From assembly GCF_024171945.1 (NCBI RefSeq), contig NZ_JAMTCR010000003.1, positions 124,001 through 188,000 on the forward strand: a stretch of DNA of 64,000 nucleotides, written 5' to 3'. Positions 18,999 through 26,837 of the stretch are shown in pieces (position 1 is the first letter of the stretch; every line of letters starts with the position of its first letter). Under the pieces are notes generated by a model. The model saw nothing but the letters and a program-made list of their open reading frames with translations. It searched no databases and was not told the origin of the DNA. Position numbers and translations under genes: made by a program. The DNA comes from Actinokineospora globicatena. Lineage in GTDB: Bacteria > Actinomycetota > Actinomycetes > Mycobacteriales > Pseudonocardiaceae.

Positions 18999-19198
18999 CG
19001 GGAAACCCCCAGAGGTGTCGTCAGCCAGTCGGGCCGAGCCTAACGACGGAACCTGTCGCGGGCAACGCCACACCGTTCCACAGCAAGGAGATCGCCTGGG
19101 TGGCGCGGTTGAATCCTGTGTGGACTAAAGTTTGGTGCCGTGCCCCGCCACCCTGGGCAAGGCCGTTTCCTGCCGCGGACTGACTCCCAGCGAAAGAA

Positions 19199-19227
19199 GG
19201 GGGTGCGGACCAGTGGTCCGCACCCCC
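19199..19227 (-). terminator. Hairpin terminator of the M6 protease gene
   Basis: A perfect 13-bp stem (19199-19211 with 19215-19227) closed by the loop AGT. On the minus strand it is followed by the pyrimidine run TTCTTTC and lies about 30 bp beyond the stop of the metalloprotease gene, as expected for an intrinsic terminator of that transcript. Confidence 0.8.
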
Positions 19228-19255
19228 CGAAATGCTCAGCTCCAGGACCTCATCG

Positions 19256-21349
19256 TCAGTGGCCGACCACCACGCAGGTGGCTGTGGCGGTCACGGCCGG
19301 GTTGCTCTCGGAGGTGGCTGTCAGCTTCACCTTCGTCAGCAAAGGCCCACCGTCCCGCTTGACGTTTACCGGGACCTGGACGTCTCGGCCGAACTTCGCC
19401 GTGGTCAGGGCGTTGGGCACCTGCACGGTCCAGCCCCGGCCCTCGGCGGTGGCCGAGAGGCGGTAGACGTCACCGTCGAGGTAGGCGCTGACGTCTTCTG
19501 GGTGTTGGCCGCTCGGCTTGGCGTTGCGGCCGGTGTTGATCAGCGGGAAGCGGCAGGTCGCCACGCCGTTGGTGCCGGTGCGGGCGGCTGAGGGCAGGAC
19601 CTTCACGCCGCGGCGCTGCGGGCCCGCGCCGTCGAGGGAGCGGATGGCGACGGTGTAGGACAGGACGCCCTTGGTGTCGCGCTTGACGTCGAGCACGTAG
19701 AAGTGCAGCCGGTTGGCCTGGTCGACGAACTCGTACTCGCTGCCCGAGTTCGTGCCCGCGTGGAACAGCGCGTCCGACAGTTGCCGGTAGTCGCCGATGG
19801 TGATGGGGACCTTGCGCCCGTCCGGCAGCACGTAGTCGGTCATCCCGATGTCCTGCGGGTTCGCGTCGACCACCCACGCGAACGGCGCCCGGTCCTCGTT
19901 CTTCGTCTTGGCGAAGAGCACACCCGAGTCCGGCGTGAACGAGTCCGAACCCATCCGGTCCACGACCTCGACGGTGTAGTTCTCGTACCCGCCGCCGTCG
20001 CAGTACGGGTTGGTGGCGATGTCGCACGCGGGGGAGAGGTCGCCCGTGCCGAACGCGATGTTCACCCCGGAGAGCCCCTTGGCGCCCGGCTGCACGGCGC
20101 GCGCGGTGACCTGCGCGACCACTGGACCCGACTGGGCCAGCGCCTCCCGCGAGAGCCGCAGCACGTTGCGCTCATCGACGATCCCGAGCTTGATCTTGTT
20201 GCGCAGGATGTGCTGCGCGCCCATCGACGCGCCGCCGGTCGCCGGGATGACCCAGCGCGAGTGCGGACCGCCCGGCCCGTTGAACGACCCGCGCGAGAGC
20301 ATGTCCCAGATGCCGCTGTAGTCGCGGCGCGGTGGGCTGCCGAACGGGTTGTTGTAGTTGTCGCCGATGCCCAGCAGGTGGCTCAGCTCGTGCGCGTAGA
20401 CGCCCTGCCCCGAGCTCTCCGCCTGCGTCGAGGACCCGCTGCCCGCGTTGGGCCACATGGTCGACGCCGACGCCCACGAGGTCCAGTCCACGTAGCGGGT
20501 GCGCGCCCAGTTCGGCAGCGCGTCGTCCGGCGGCCCGAACGCCTCGGTGACGTCCTCCTTGGCCGGGAACTTCATCGACCCGAACTCCTGCCAGGTGCTG
20601 GTCTCGTCCTGGCCCGCGGAGAGGAAGTAGACGAAGTCGTACCCGGCGGGGACCTGCGCGCCGACGTCGGCGACCCAGGCGGCCCTGCCGTCGGTGCGCA
20701 GGTCGCGGGTGCAGGTGTCGCCCGCCGGGCACGCGGTGCCCGCCTGGAACTCCATGCCGTACTCGTGGTCCTTGCCCGGCACCGTGTAGGGGCCGAACGC
20801 CTTGAGGTCGACGCCGTAGCGGCCGCCGGAGTTCTCCATCCAGTACTCGTGCACGGTGTGCCCGTGGTTGAGCGTGCCCGGCTTGTTGAGGAAGTCCTGG
20901 TAGTACTGCCCGACCCGGTCGCGGGGGATGTCGTGCGCGTCGGTGCTGGGGTTGCCGAACACCGTGGAGTGCGCGGGTTGGGTCACGACGAACGGCTGGT
21001 TCGAGTAGTCCAACAGGACCAGCGCGCCCTTGAACGTGCGCACCGAGCCCTGCGCCGCCGGGTCGGCCCACGTGGTTCCGGGGATCTTGCGGTAGTCCCG
21101 CTCCCAGGTCATGTGGTCGGGGTTCACCCAGTTCTGCGGGTCGACGGGACCGGGGAACCCGGCCAGCGCCGCCACCCGGACCTCGTCACGGGTCTGCTGC
21201 CACGGCTGCTGTTGCGGCCAGTGGTCGTACTGCCACTGGTTGTCCGGTCCATTCGGTGGAGCGGCGGCCGCCCCCGTGGTGCCTGCGGTCAACGCCGTGA
21301 CCGATAACAGTGCGGTGATCAGGAGCAGAGGGCGCCTGCTGGGGTACAT
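19256..21349 (-). CDS. Secreted M6-family zinc metalloprotease
   Basis: A 697-residue precursor. The first ~30 residues form a Sec signal peptide (basic start, LLLITALLSVTALTAG core, AAA-A cleavage area). The zinc site is HELSHLLGIGD near residue 319, with a GSSTQAESSGQGVYA segment before it, in the style of the immune-inhibitor-A/M6 peptidases of Gram-positive bacteria. Cysteine pairs (CPAGDTC, CDIATNPYC) suggest disulphides outside the cell. The C-terminal ~150 residues look beta-rich and may be a substrate- or wall-binding module. An RBS (GGAGG) lies six bases before the ATG and a strong hairpin terminator follows, so it is a single-gene unit. It is probably an extracellular nutritional or antagonistic protease unrelated to the NRPS cluster. 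Confidence 0.9.
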   Translation of the reverse strand: MYPSRRPLLLITALLSVTALTAGTTGAAAAPPNGPDNQWQYDHWPQQQPWQQTRDEVRVAALAGFPGPVDPQNWVNPDHMTWERDYRKIPGTTWADPAAQGSVRTFKGALVLLDYSNQPFVVTQPAHSTVFGNPSTDAHDIPRDRVGQYYQDFLNKPGTLNHGHTVHEYWMENSGGRYGVDLKAFGPYTVPGKDHEYGMEFQAGTACPAGDTCTRDLRTDGRAAWVADVGAQVPAGYDFVYFLSAGQDETSTWQEFGSMKFPAKEDVTEAFGPPDDALPNWARTRYVDWTSWASASTMWPNAGSGSSTQAESSGQGVYAHELSHLLGIGDNYNNPFGSPPRRDYSGIWDMLSRGSFNGPGGPHSRWVIPATGGASMGAQHILRNKIKLGIVDERNVLRLSREALAQSGPVVAQVTARAVQPGAKGLSGVNIAFGTGDLSPACDIATNPYCDGGGYENYTVEVVDRMGSDSFTPDSGVLFAKTKNEDRAPFAWVVDANPQDIGMTDYVLPDGRKVPITIGDYRQLSDALFHAGTNSGSEYEFVDQANRLHFYVLDVKRDTKGVLSYTVAIRSLDGAGPQRRGVKVLPSAARTGTNGVATCRFPLINTGRNAKPSGQHPEDVSAYLDGDVYRLSATAEGRGWTVQVPNALTTAKFGRDVQVPVNVKRDGGPLLTKVKLTATSESNPAVTATATCVVVGH

Positions 21350-21519
21350 GCCGCCTCCGAGGTGTCGGTGCGCTCATGCTAACGATCAATGGCGCTGGCG
21401 AAACCCTTGCCAGTTAACGGAAATCGCTGTACTGGCGGGTTCTTGTGCCGCCGGGCGCCCGGCACTACGATACCTGGGCCGTCCACATCGGATCCGAGCC
21501 GCGGTGCCATGATGTCGGG

Positions 21520-21990
21520 GTGGGCATCGAGTTCGTGCGGCTGCCGGGGATCGACCCGGCCGACCTCATCGCGCTGTGGGACGACCCGGCGGTGCGCAAG
21601 CACCTGCCGCTGGCCTCGGGCCGGTTCGACGAGGCCGCGTGCGCGGGCTTCGTCGCAGCCAAGGAGCAGATCTGGGCCGAACACGGGTACGGCCCGTGGG
21701 CCTTCGTCGCCGACGGCGAGTTCGTCGGCTGGGGCGGCCCGCAGCCCGAGGGTGACGACGTCGACATCGCCCTCGTCCTGCACAAGCGCGCCTGGGGGCT
21801 GGGCAGGGCGATCTACGACGAGGTGGCCCGCCGGGTCTTCGCCGACCCCGCCCCCGACTCGGTGACCGTCCTGCTCCCGCCCAGCCGCCGCCAGGCCCAC
21901 GCCCTGCGTCGCCTCGGCCTCACCCCCGACGGGGACACGACGATCGACGGTCACGTCTTCCTGCGCTTCCGCCTGCGCGCGCCGCGTTAG
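21520..21990 (+). CDS. GNAT-family N-acetyltransferase
   Basis: About 156 residues with a GNAT-like layout. An N-terminal helix (DPADLIALWDDPAVRKHLPL) resembles ribosomal-protein/antibiotic acetyltransferases, beta strands YGPWAFVADGEFVGWGG follow, then IALVLHKRAWGLGRAIYDEVA, where the acetyl-CoA-binding loop is expected. I prefer GTG 21520, which starts just before the first conserved strand; the frame is open to an ATG at 21445 that would add 25 unlikely residues. No clear RBS is visible, so the transcript may be leaderless. The substrate is unknown. It stands alone, divergent from the M6 protease and 74 bp before a second GNAT gene. Confidence 0.75.
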   Translation: MGIEFVRLPGIDPADLIALWDDPAVRKHLPLASGRFDEAACAGFVAAKEQIWAEHGYGPWAFVADGEFVGWGGPQPEGDDVDIALVLHKRAWGLGRAIYDEVARRVFADPAPDSVTVLLPPSRRQAHALRRLGLTPDGDTTIDGHVFLRFRLRAPR

Positions 21991-22064
21991 TCCACTCGCG
22001 GCGGTCCACGAGCGAGCCACCTGGCCCGCACCGATAGGGTCGCGGGAACTGAGGGAGCTGACTG

Positions 22065-22859
22065 GTGTCTGTTGCGGAAGTCGCGGTGCTCGCGGCCGGG
22101 CCTGACCGGTGGAACATCCTGCTCGTCGAGCGGGGTGCGGGGCGCTGGGCGCTACCGGTGGGGATGGTCCGCGGCCGGGGGACGGTGGTGCGCGACGTCG
22201 CCGAGCAGACCGGCCTGGAGCTCACCGGCGCTGACCTGCGGCAAGTGCCCTGCCGGGCCGGGGTCGTGCACGCGGGGCTGCTGCCCGAGCTGATCCCCGT
22301 CGGCGGCGGCGTGCGGGCGGCCCGCTGGTGGCCGTTGGCCCAGGCGCAGGACCTGGCACCCGACCACGCCGCGGTGTTGCGCGTGGTCGCTGACCTGGTC
22401 CCCAAGTCGGTCACCGAGGCGGCGCGCCTGCGGCAGCCGGTCCTGGCGGACGCGACGGCGATCGTGGAGCTGCACCAGCGCACGGTGGACTCGGCCGGAT
22501 CGCGCGATGACGACCTCACCGATGTCGCCCGGTACTACCTCGACGCGGGCGGGGACTTCGTCGTCGGCTCGCTGGGGGGCTTCGTGCTCGCCATGGGCGG
22601 CCTGCGCCGGACCGTGGACGGCGCGGCCGAGGTCAGGCGGATGGGGGTGCACCCCCGGTGGCGGCGGCGCGGCCTCGGCCGCCGGGTGCTCGAGCACCTG
22701 GAGCACCGCGCTTCCGCGCTCGGGCTCACCCGGCTGGTGCTCGACACCAGGGCGGACCAGGCCGCCGCGATCTCGCTGTACCGCCGCAGCGGGTTCACCG
22801 TCACCGGCGAGGCCCTGGTCGCGGGCGTCCCCTCGGTGCTGTTCGAGAAGCGCCTCTGA
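22065..22859 (+). CDS. NUDIX-like/GNAT fusion protein
   Basis: A 264-residue two-domain protein. Residues about 1-125 follow a NUDIX-hydrolase pattern (ILLVERGAGRWALPVGMVRGRGTVVRDVAEQTGLEL), but the Nudix box is degenerate: the REXXEE core reads RDVAEQ and the preceding acidic residue is missing, so hydrolase activity is doubtful. Residues about 135-264 are a regular GNAT with motif A VRRMGVHPRWRRRGLGRRVLEHL and the later ISLYRRSGF motif. The GTG start has a GAGGGAG RBS eight bases upstream. The N-terminal domain may bind a nucleotide or act as a sensor. It ends just before a strong hairpin shared with the convergent small secreted-protein gene. Confidence 0.82.
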   Translation: MSVAEVAVLAAGPDRWNILLVERGAGRWALPVGMVRGRGTVVRDVAEQTGLELTGADLRQVPCRAGVVHAGLLPELIPVGGGVRAARWWPLAQAQDLAPDHAAVLRVVADLVPKSVTEAARLRQPVLADATAIVELHQRTVDSAGSRDDDLTDVARYYLDAGGDFVVGSLGGFVLAMGGLRRTVDGAAEVRRMGVHPRWRRRGLGRRVLEHLEHRASALGLTRLVLDTRADQAAAISLYRRSGFTVTGEALVAGVPSVLFEKRL

Positions 22860-22864
22860 CCCCC

Positions 22865-22897
22865 GCGCCACCGCCGGGGCACCCCTGGCGGTGGCGC
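22865..22897. terminator. Bidirectional hairpin terminator
   Basis: An 11-bp perfect stem (22865-22875 with 22887-22897). The loop can itself pair GGGG with CCCC, giving a nearly continuous 15-bp hairpin. It lies between two convergent genes that stop at 22859 (plus) and 22904 (minus), so it can end both transcripts. There is no T-run, as is common in actinomycetes. Confidence 0.7.
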
Positions 22898-22903
22898 CGG
22901 TGC

Positions 22904-23149
22904 TCAGCTGTCGAGCCAGGCCGAGTGGTAGTAGTAGCCGTCGGCCTCCTGCGGGCAGGTGGTGCCGCCCTGCGGGACGACGAGGTAGGTGCCCTGTTCC
23001 TCGGTCCAGGTCTTGCTCGCCATGCAGTCGCAGTTGGTCGCGAACGGGCCGATCCGGTCGAAGCGGATCGCGTGCGCGGTGCCGGGCAGCAGCATCGCGG
23101 CCAGTGCGGCGGCGGCGAGGGCGGCGGCTGTGCGGGCGCGTCTGGTCAC
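22904..23149 (-). CDS. Small secreted cysteine-containing protein
   Basis: An 81-residue protein with a clear Sec signal: RRAR start, alanine/leucine core and a probable cleavage after AHA near residue 27. The mature part is about 54 residues with three cysteines (CDC and TTCP) and ends YYYHSAWLDS. GTG start with a GGGAG RBS eight bases upstream. The family is not recognised. It belongs to the class of tiny secreted proteins common in actinomycetes, and a similar one lies at 58370-58600. Confidence 0.7.
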   Translation of the reverse strand: MTRRARTAAALAAAALAAMLLPGTAHAIRFDRIGPFATNCDCMASKTWTEEQGTYLVVPQGGTTCPQEADGYYYHSAWLDS

Positions 23150-23159
23150 GGTCGAGCTC

Positions 23160-23536
23160 CCGTCATCCTGTGGTCAGGTGATCCGACCCTACGGCGGCGC
23201 GGATCGGCCGGGATAGGTCCGGACGGGTTCGGCGGCCGTCTATCCACAGTGGACTCCATCAGCTGATCAGCTTGATATGCCGTCGATTCCGCGATTCGTG
23301 CGACGAGGTCGAGGTAGTCGGCTCCGCGGCGGCCCGCGTGCGGCCGGGTGGCGATCACAGCGCGACGCGGGCTTTAGCGGAGCGCGCGCACGTGTCGTAC
23401 CGGGACCCCGGCTGCGGAAAGTGCCCGGCTCGGTCAGTCGCTGGCGCCGCCGTGTGTTCGCTTACTGTCGCCGCAGCGCTACCTGAGGTGAGTTCGAACT
23501 GTCCTCTAGCCTCTGACCTGCACGTTCCCGCGCCGT
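23160..23536. other. Intergenic region, no gene supported
   Basis: About 380 bp between the divergent secreted-protein gene and the RHH operator region. A 70-codon minus frame over 23146-23358 has no RBS, overlaps the start of the real gene and has no protein-like features. A CAGCTGATCAGCTTGAT segment near 23260 contains nested palindromes, but nothing identifiable. Confidence 0.4.
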
Positions 23537-23618
23537 GTGCCATCTGGTGCCATTTTTGGCACCTAGTTGAGCCAAGACTCTTGGCGTGTGTGCCACACGT
23601 GTGCCATAATGGTGCCAT
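23537..23618 (+). promoter_or_regulatory. Phased GTGCCA operator array over the RHH gene promoter
   Basis: Five direct GTGCCA motifs start at 23537, 23547, 23590, 23601 and 23612, separated by 10, 43, 11 and 11 bp. An inverted TGGCAC at 23557 makes a 7-bp inverted repeat with the second copy (GGTGCCA, four Ts, TGGCACC). A further inverted repeat GCCAAG-ACT-CTTGGC lies at 23571-23585. One-helical-turn spacing of half sites is typical of ribbon-helix-helix repressors, and the downstream gene encodes one, so autoregulation is likely. The copies at 23590-23618 flank and overlap the putative -10 element and the start codon. Confidence 0.6.
23581..23610 (+). promoter_or_regulatory. Probable -35/-10 promoter giving a leaderless transcript
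   Basis: TTGGCG (23581-23586) and CATAAT (23605-23610) are separated by 18 bp, a good match to the vegetative actinobacterial promoter. Transcription would start about seven bases later, at or very near the ATG at 23617. That fits the absence of any RBS and suggests leaderless translation. Confidence 0.5.
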
Positions 23619-24123
23619 GGATCTGACCACGTACGTGACGAAGCTCGGGCAGGAGTTCGCCACCCTGGCCGAGGCGGGCGGCGACGAGGCGCGCGCGCTG
23701 GTCGAGCGGCTGACCGGACCGCTGGAGTCGGCGATCCGGATGACGCTGCTGGAGGCGCTGTCGGCCGCGGCCGACGAGATCACCAGCGATCTGGCACCCG
23801 GGTCGGTGGAGCTGCGGTTGCGCGGACGCGACCCGGGCTTCGTCGTGCACACGCCGTCGGAGGAGCCGGTGCGCGAGACCGCCGAGGCGGGCGTGGAGGA
23901 CCGCGCGCTGTTCGCCGAGGACGGCCCGAGCGCGCGGATCAACGTGCGCCTGCCGGAGCAGCTCAAGACCGCGATCGAGGAGGCCGCCGCCACCGAGGGG
24001 CGCTCGGTCAACGCCTGGCTGGTCCGGGCCGCCTCGGCGGCGCTGCGCCAGCCCGAGCGCGAGCAGCGCCCGGAGCCCAGCGGCAAGCGCGGCAGCCAGC
24101 AGCTGACCGGCTGGGTCCACTAG
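23617..24123 (+). CDS. Ribbon-helix-helix DNA-binding regulator
   Basis: A 168-residue protein whose C-terminal part (about 108-150) is an Arc/CopG/HicB-type ribbon-helix-helix: INVRLPEQLKTAIEEAAATEGRSVNAWLVRAA. The N-terminal ~90 residues are helical and acidic (LGQEFATLAEAGGDEARALVERLTG) and may mediate oligomerisation or ligand sensing; this half is not recognised. I chose ATG 23617 because it follows a promoter-like -10 by six bases and opens with a sensible N-terminus; the frame runs upstream to 23272 through the operator region. It heads a likely operon with the DUF4097 protein and the ABC exporter, and probably represses it through the GTGCCA array. There is no toxin gene next to it, so an antitoxin role is not supported. 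Confidence 0.82.
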   Translation: MDLTTYVTKLGQEFATLAEAGGDEARALVERLTGPLESAIRMTLLEALSAAADEITSDLAPGSVELRLRGRDPGFVVHTPSEEPVRETAEAGVEDRALFAEDGPSARINVRLPEQLKTAIEEAAATEGRSVNAWLVRAASAALRQPEREQRPEPSGKRGSQQLTGWVH

Positions 24124-24171
24124 CCACACCACCCACCTAGCCACACCGCACGTCTAGCCACACCACACGTC
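24121..24171 (+). repeat. Three tandem 17-bp repeats
   Basis: Three head-to-tail copies at 24121-24137, 24138-24154 and 24155-24171 share the core TAGCCACACC; the tails are ACCCACC, GCACGTC and ACACGTC. The first copy contains the TAG stop of the RHH gene. It sits between that gene and the DUF4097 gene and could be slipped-strand duplication or a binding site. Confidence 0.8.
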
Positions 24172-24217
24172 CCCGACCTGCGGGGACGCCACCAGGACAC
24201 ACCACGAGGGGACAGCC

Positions 24218-25069
24218 ATGCCCATTTTCGAGACACCGGAACCGATCTCCGTCACCGTCGAGCTCGGCGTCGTCGGCGAGGTGCGGATCACCGCGGGCGA
24301 CCGGGCCGACACCGTCGTCGAGGTGCGCCCGACCGACGACTCGGACGCTTCCGACGTGAAGGCCGCCGAGCAGGTCCGCGCCGAGTACGCCAACGGCACC
24401 CTGCTGGTCAAGGGGCCCAAGGCGCGCGCCTTCGACTTCTCCCGCAAGACCAGGTCGGTCGACGTCACCATCGAGCTGCCGCACGGCTCGCGGGTGTCCG
24501 GCCAGGTGCAGCTCGGCGACTTCCGCACCCTCGGCAGGCTGGGGGAGTGCCGGTTCAAGACCGCCATGGGCAACCTCCACCTGGAGTGGACCGGGCCGCT
24601 GCGCGCGGACACCGGTGCCGGTCACGTCGTCGCGGACCGGGTCACCGGCAACGCCGAGGTCCACACCGGGTCCGGGAAGATCACGCTGGGCGCCGTCGAC
24701 GGCACCGCCTCGGTCAAGAACTCCAACGGGGACGTCGAGATCGACGCGGTCGGGGGTGACCTGCGGGTGCGCTCGGCCAACGGCGCCATCTCCGTCGACC
24801 GGGCGGGCGCCGGGGTCGACGCGAAGACGGCCAACGGCGGCGTGCGCGTCGGCGAGGTCGCCCGCGGCTCCACCGTGCTCGCCACCTCCCTCGGCGACCT
24901 GGAGATCGGCATCGCCCAGGGCACGGCCGCCTGGCTCGACGCCGACACCAAGTTCGGCCACGTGCGCAACCTGCTCACCGGCTCCGACCGCAAGCCCGCG
25001 GAGACCAGCGAGACCGTGGAGGTCCGCGCCCACACCTCGTGCGGCGACATCACCGTCCGCCGTTCCTGA
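24218..25069 (+). CDS. DUF4097-family beta-repeat protein
   Basis: A 283-residue protein made of short repeated beta strands with G-[DN]-[IVL] turns (NSNGDVEIDAVGGDLRVRSANGAISV, NGGVRVGEV), the layout of DUF4097/adhesin-like right-handed beta-solenoids. There is no signal peptide or membrane segment, so it should be cytoplasmic or peripheral. A GAGGGG RBS lies upstream of the ATG. It lies between the RHH regulator and an ABC-2 exporter, an arrangement I recall as common in actinomycetes, where the DUF4097 protein is of unknown function. A role linked to the exporter, as a scaffold or envelope-stress component, is inferred from context only. Confidence 0.85.
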   Translation: MPIFETPEPISVTVELGVVGEVRITAGDRADTVVEVRPTDDSDASDVKAAEQVRAEYANGTLLVKGPKARAFDFSRKTRSVDVTIELPHGSRVSGQVQLGDFRTLGRLGECRFKTAMGNLHLEWTGPLRADTGAGHVVADRVTGNAEVHTGSGKITLGAVDGTASVKNSNGDVEIDAVGGDLRVRSANGAISVDRAGAGVDAKTANGGVRVGEVARGSTVLATSLGDLEIGIAQGTAAWLDADTKFGHVRNLLTGSDRKPAETSETVEVRAHTSCGDITVRRS

Positions 25070-25095
25070 CCCGCACCCCTGGAGGGCGAACAACC

Positions 25096-26034
25096 ATGAC
25101 CACCTCAGCCATCTCGGCGACCGGGCTGCGCAAGTCGTTCGGCGACAAGGTCGTCCTCGACGGACTCGACCTGGATGTCCCGACCGGCACCGTCTTCTCG
25201 TTGCTCGGCGCGAACGGCGCGGGCAAGACCACCACGGTCAAGATCCTGTCCACTTTGATCAGCGCGGACGGCGGCGGTGCCCGCGTCGCCGGGTACGACG
25301 TGACGACCGAGGCCGACGCCGTCCGGGCCGCGATCGGTGTCACGGGCCAGTTCTCGGCCGTCGACTCCCTGCTCACCGGCGCGGAGAACCTGCGCCTGAT
25401 GGCCGACCTGCACCACCTCGGCCGCGCGGACGGCCGCCGCCGCGTCACCGACCTGCTCGACCGGTTCGACCTGGCCGACGCCGCGGCCAAGCCCGCCTCG
25501 ACCTACTCCGGGGGCATGCGGCGGCGGCTCGACCTCGCGATGACCTTGATCGGCGACCCCCGGGTGATCTTCCTGGACGAGCCGACCACCGGGCTCGACC
25601 CGCGCAGCCGCCGCGGCATGTGGGCGATCGTCCGCGAGCTGGTCGCCGACGGGGTGACCATCTTCCTCACCACGCAGTACCTGGAAGAGGCCGACGAGCT
25701 CGCCGACAGGATCGCGGTGCTCGACCACGGCAGGCTGGTCGCGGAGGGCACGGCGGCCGAGCTCAAGCGCCGGATCCCCGGCGGCCACGTGCTGCTGCGC
25801 TTCGCCGACCAAGCCGCGCTCGACCACGCCGCCCGAGAACTGGGCGAGGTGTCTCGCGATGCCGACGCGCTCGCCCTGCGGGTGCCCAGCGACGGCGGCG
25901 TCGGCGCGCTGCGGGACCTGCTCAACCGGCTCGACGACCGCGCCATCACGGTCAGCGAGCTGTCCGTCCACACCCCAGACCTCGACGACGTCTTCCTCGC
26001 CCTCACCGGAAACGAGAAGGTGACCACGCCATGA
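25096..26034 (+). CDS. ABC transporter ATP-binding protein (DrrA-like)
   Basis: A 312-residue nucleotide-binding subunit with Walker A GANGAGKTT, signature YSGGMRRRLDLA, Walker B VIFLDEPTTGLDP and the H-loop region TIFLTTQYLEEADELADR. The C-terminal ~90-residue extension is that of the drug-resistance DrrA family. ATG 25096 follows a GGAGG RBS; the open frame begins further upstream at 25039, but those codons overlap the end of the DUF4097 gene. The stop overlaps the permease ATG (ATGA), so the two subunits are made together. It probably exports a lipophilic compound or drug; the natural substrate is unknown. Confidence 0.93.
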   Translation: MTTSAISATGLRKSFGDKVVLDGLDLDVPTGTVFSLLGANGAGKTTTVKILSTLISADGGGARVAGYDVTTEADAVRAAIGVTGQFSAVDSLLTGAENLRLMADLHHLGRADGRRRVTDLLDRFDLADAAAKPASTYSGGMRRRLDLAMTLIGDPRVIFLDEPTTGLDPRSRRGMWAIVRELVADGVTIFLTTQYLEEADELADRIAVLDHGRLVAEGTAAELKRRIPGGHVLLRFADQAALDHAARELGEVSRDADALALRVPSDGGVGALRDLLNRLDDRAITVSELSVHTPDLDDVFLALTGNEKVTTP

Positions 26035-26837
26035 CCACGGCCCCGCAAGCCCTCCGGTTCTACCCGCTGCGCGACTCGGTGACGATGCTGCGCCGCAACC
26101 TCAAGCACATGCTGCGCTACCCATCGATGACGGTCACCCTCATCGCGATGCCGATCGTGTTCCTGCTGCTGTTCGTCTACGTGTTCGGCGGCACCCTCGG
26201 CGCGGGCCTCGGCGGGCCGTCCGGCGGGCGGGCGGAGTACGTCAACTACGTCACCCCCGCGATCATCCTGATGACGGTGACGGCCACCATCCAGGGCACC
26301 GCCATCTCGGTCGCCATGGACATGGCCGAGGGCGTCATCGCCCGGTTCCGCACCATGCACATCGCCCGCGTCTCGGTGCTGACCGGGCACGTCATCGGCA
26401 GCGTGATCCAGGCCGTGATCAGCCTCACGGTGGTGATCGGCGTCGCCCTGCTGGTCGGCTTCCGCCCGGCCGCCGGTGCCGGTCAGTGGTTGGCCACCGC
26501 CGGGTTCCTGATCGTGGTGACCTTCGCCCTGGTCTGGCTCGCGGTCGCCCTCGGCCAGGTCAGCAAGAGCGTCGAGACGGCGAGCAACCTGCCGATGCCC
26601 CTGGTCCTGCTCCCCTTCCTCGGCAGCGGCTTCGTCCCCACCGACTCCATGCCCACGGTCCTGCGCTGGTTCGCCGACTACCAGCCCTTCACCCCCATCA
26701 TCGAGACCCTGCGCGGCCTGCTGATGGACCGCCCCCTCGGCAACCACGCCTGGCTCGCCCTCGCCTGGTCCGCCGCCATCGCCCTCACCGGCTACCTCTG
26801 GTCCAAGCGCCTGTTCACCCGCGAACTCGCGGCCTGA
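26031..26837 (+). CDS. ABC-2 type transporter permease (DrrB-like)
   Basis: A 268-residue integral membrane protein with six hydrophobic segments. Examples are TVTLIAMPIVFLLLFVYVFGG, the HVIGSVIQAVISLTVVIG segment, the TAGFLIVVTFALVWLAV segment and ALAWSAAIALTGYLW. The ABC-2 consensus region SKSVETASNLPMPLVLLPFLGSG is present. ATG 26031 overlaps the ATPase stop; the longer open frame upstream is only the ATPase gene read in another frame. It forms the membrane half of the exporter encoded with the preceding ATPase. It is the last gene of the RHH-DUF4097-ABC unit. Confidence 0.93.
   Translation: MTTAPQALRFYPLRDSVTMLRRNLKHMLRYPSMTVTLIAMPIVFLLLFVYVFGGTLGAGLGGPSGGRAEYVNYVTPAIILMTVTATIQGTAISVAMDMAEGVIARFRTMHIARVSVLTGHVIGSVIQAVISLTVVIGVALLVGFRPAAGAGQWLATAGFLIVVTFALVWLAVALGQVSKSVETASNLPMPLVLLPFLGSGFVPTDSMPTVLRWFADYQPFTPIIETLRGLLMDRPLGNHAWLALAWSAAIALTGYLWSKRLFTRELAA

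Noticed and set aside
19703..21307. 534-codon plus-strand frame opposite the M6 protease
   Set aside because: It is dominated by V, R, G and A without any fold pattern, and is fully antisense to a gene with signal peptide and zinc motif.
23146..23358. 70-codon minus frame upstream of the small secreted protein
   Set aside because: Overlaps the start of the supported gene, lacks an RBS and any recognisable pattern.
23617..24123. HicB-type antitoxin
   Set aside because: The RHH fits, but no HicA-like or other small toxin gene is adjacent; a repressor of the following exporter operon is better supported.
24615..26837. 740-codon frame covering the ABC genes
   Set aside because: Only the last 268 codons (26031-26837) are real protein; the rest is a shadow of DUF4097 and the ATPase in another frame.
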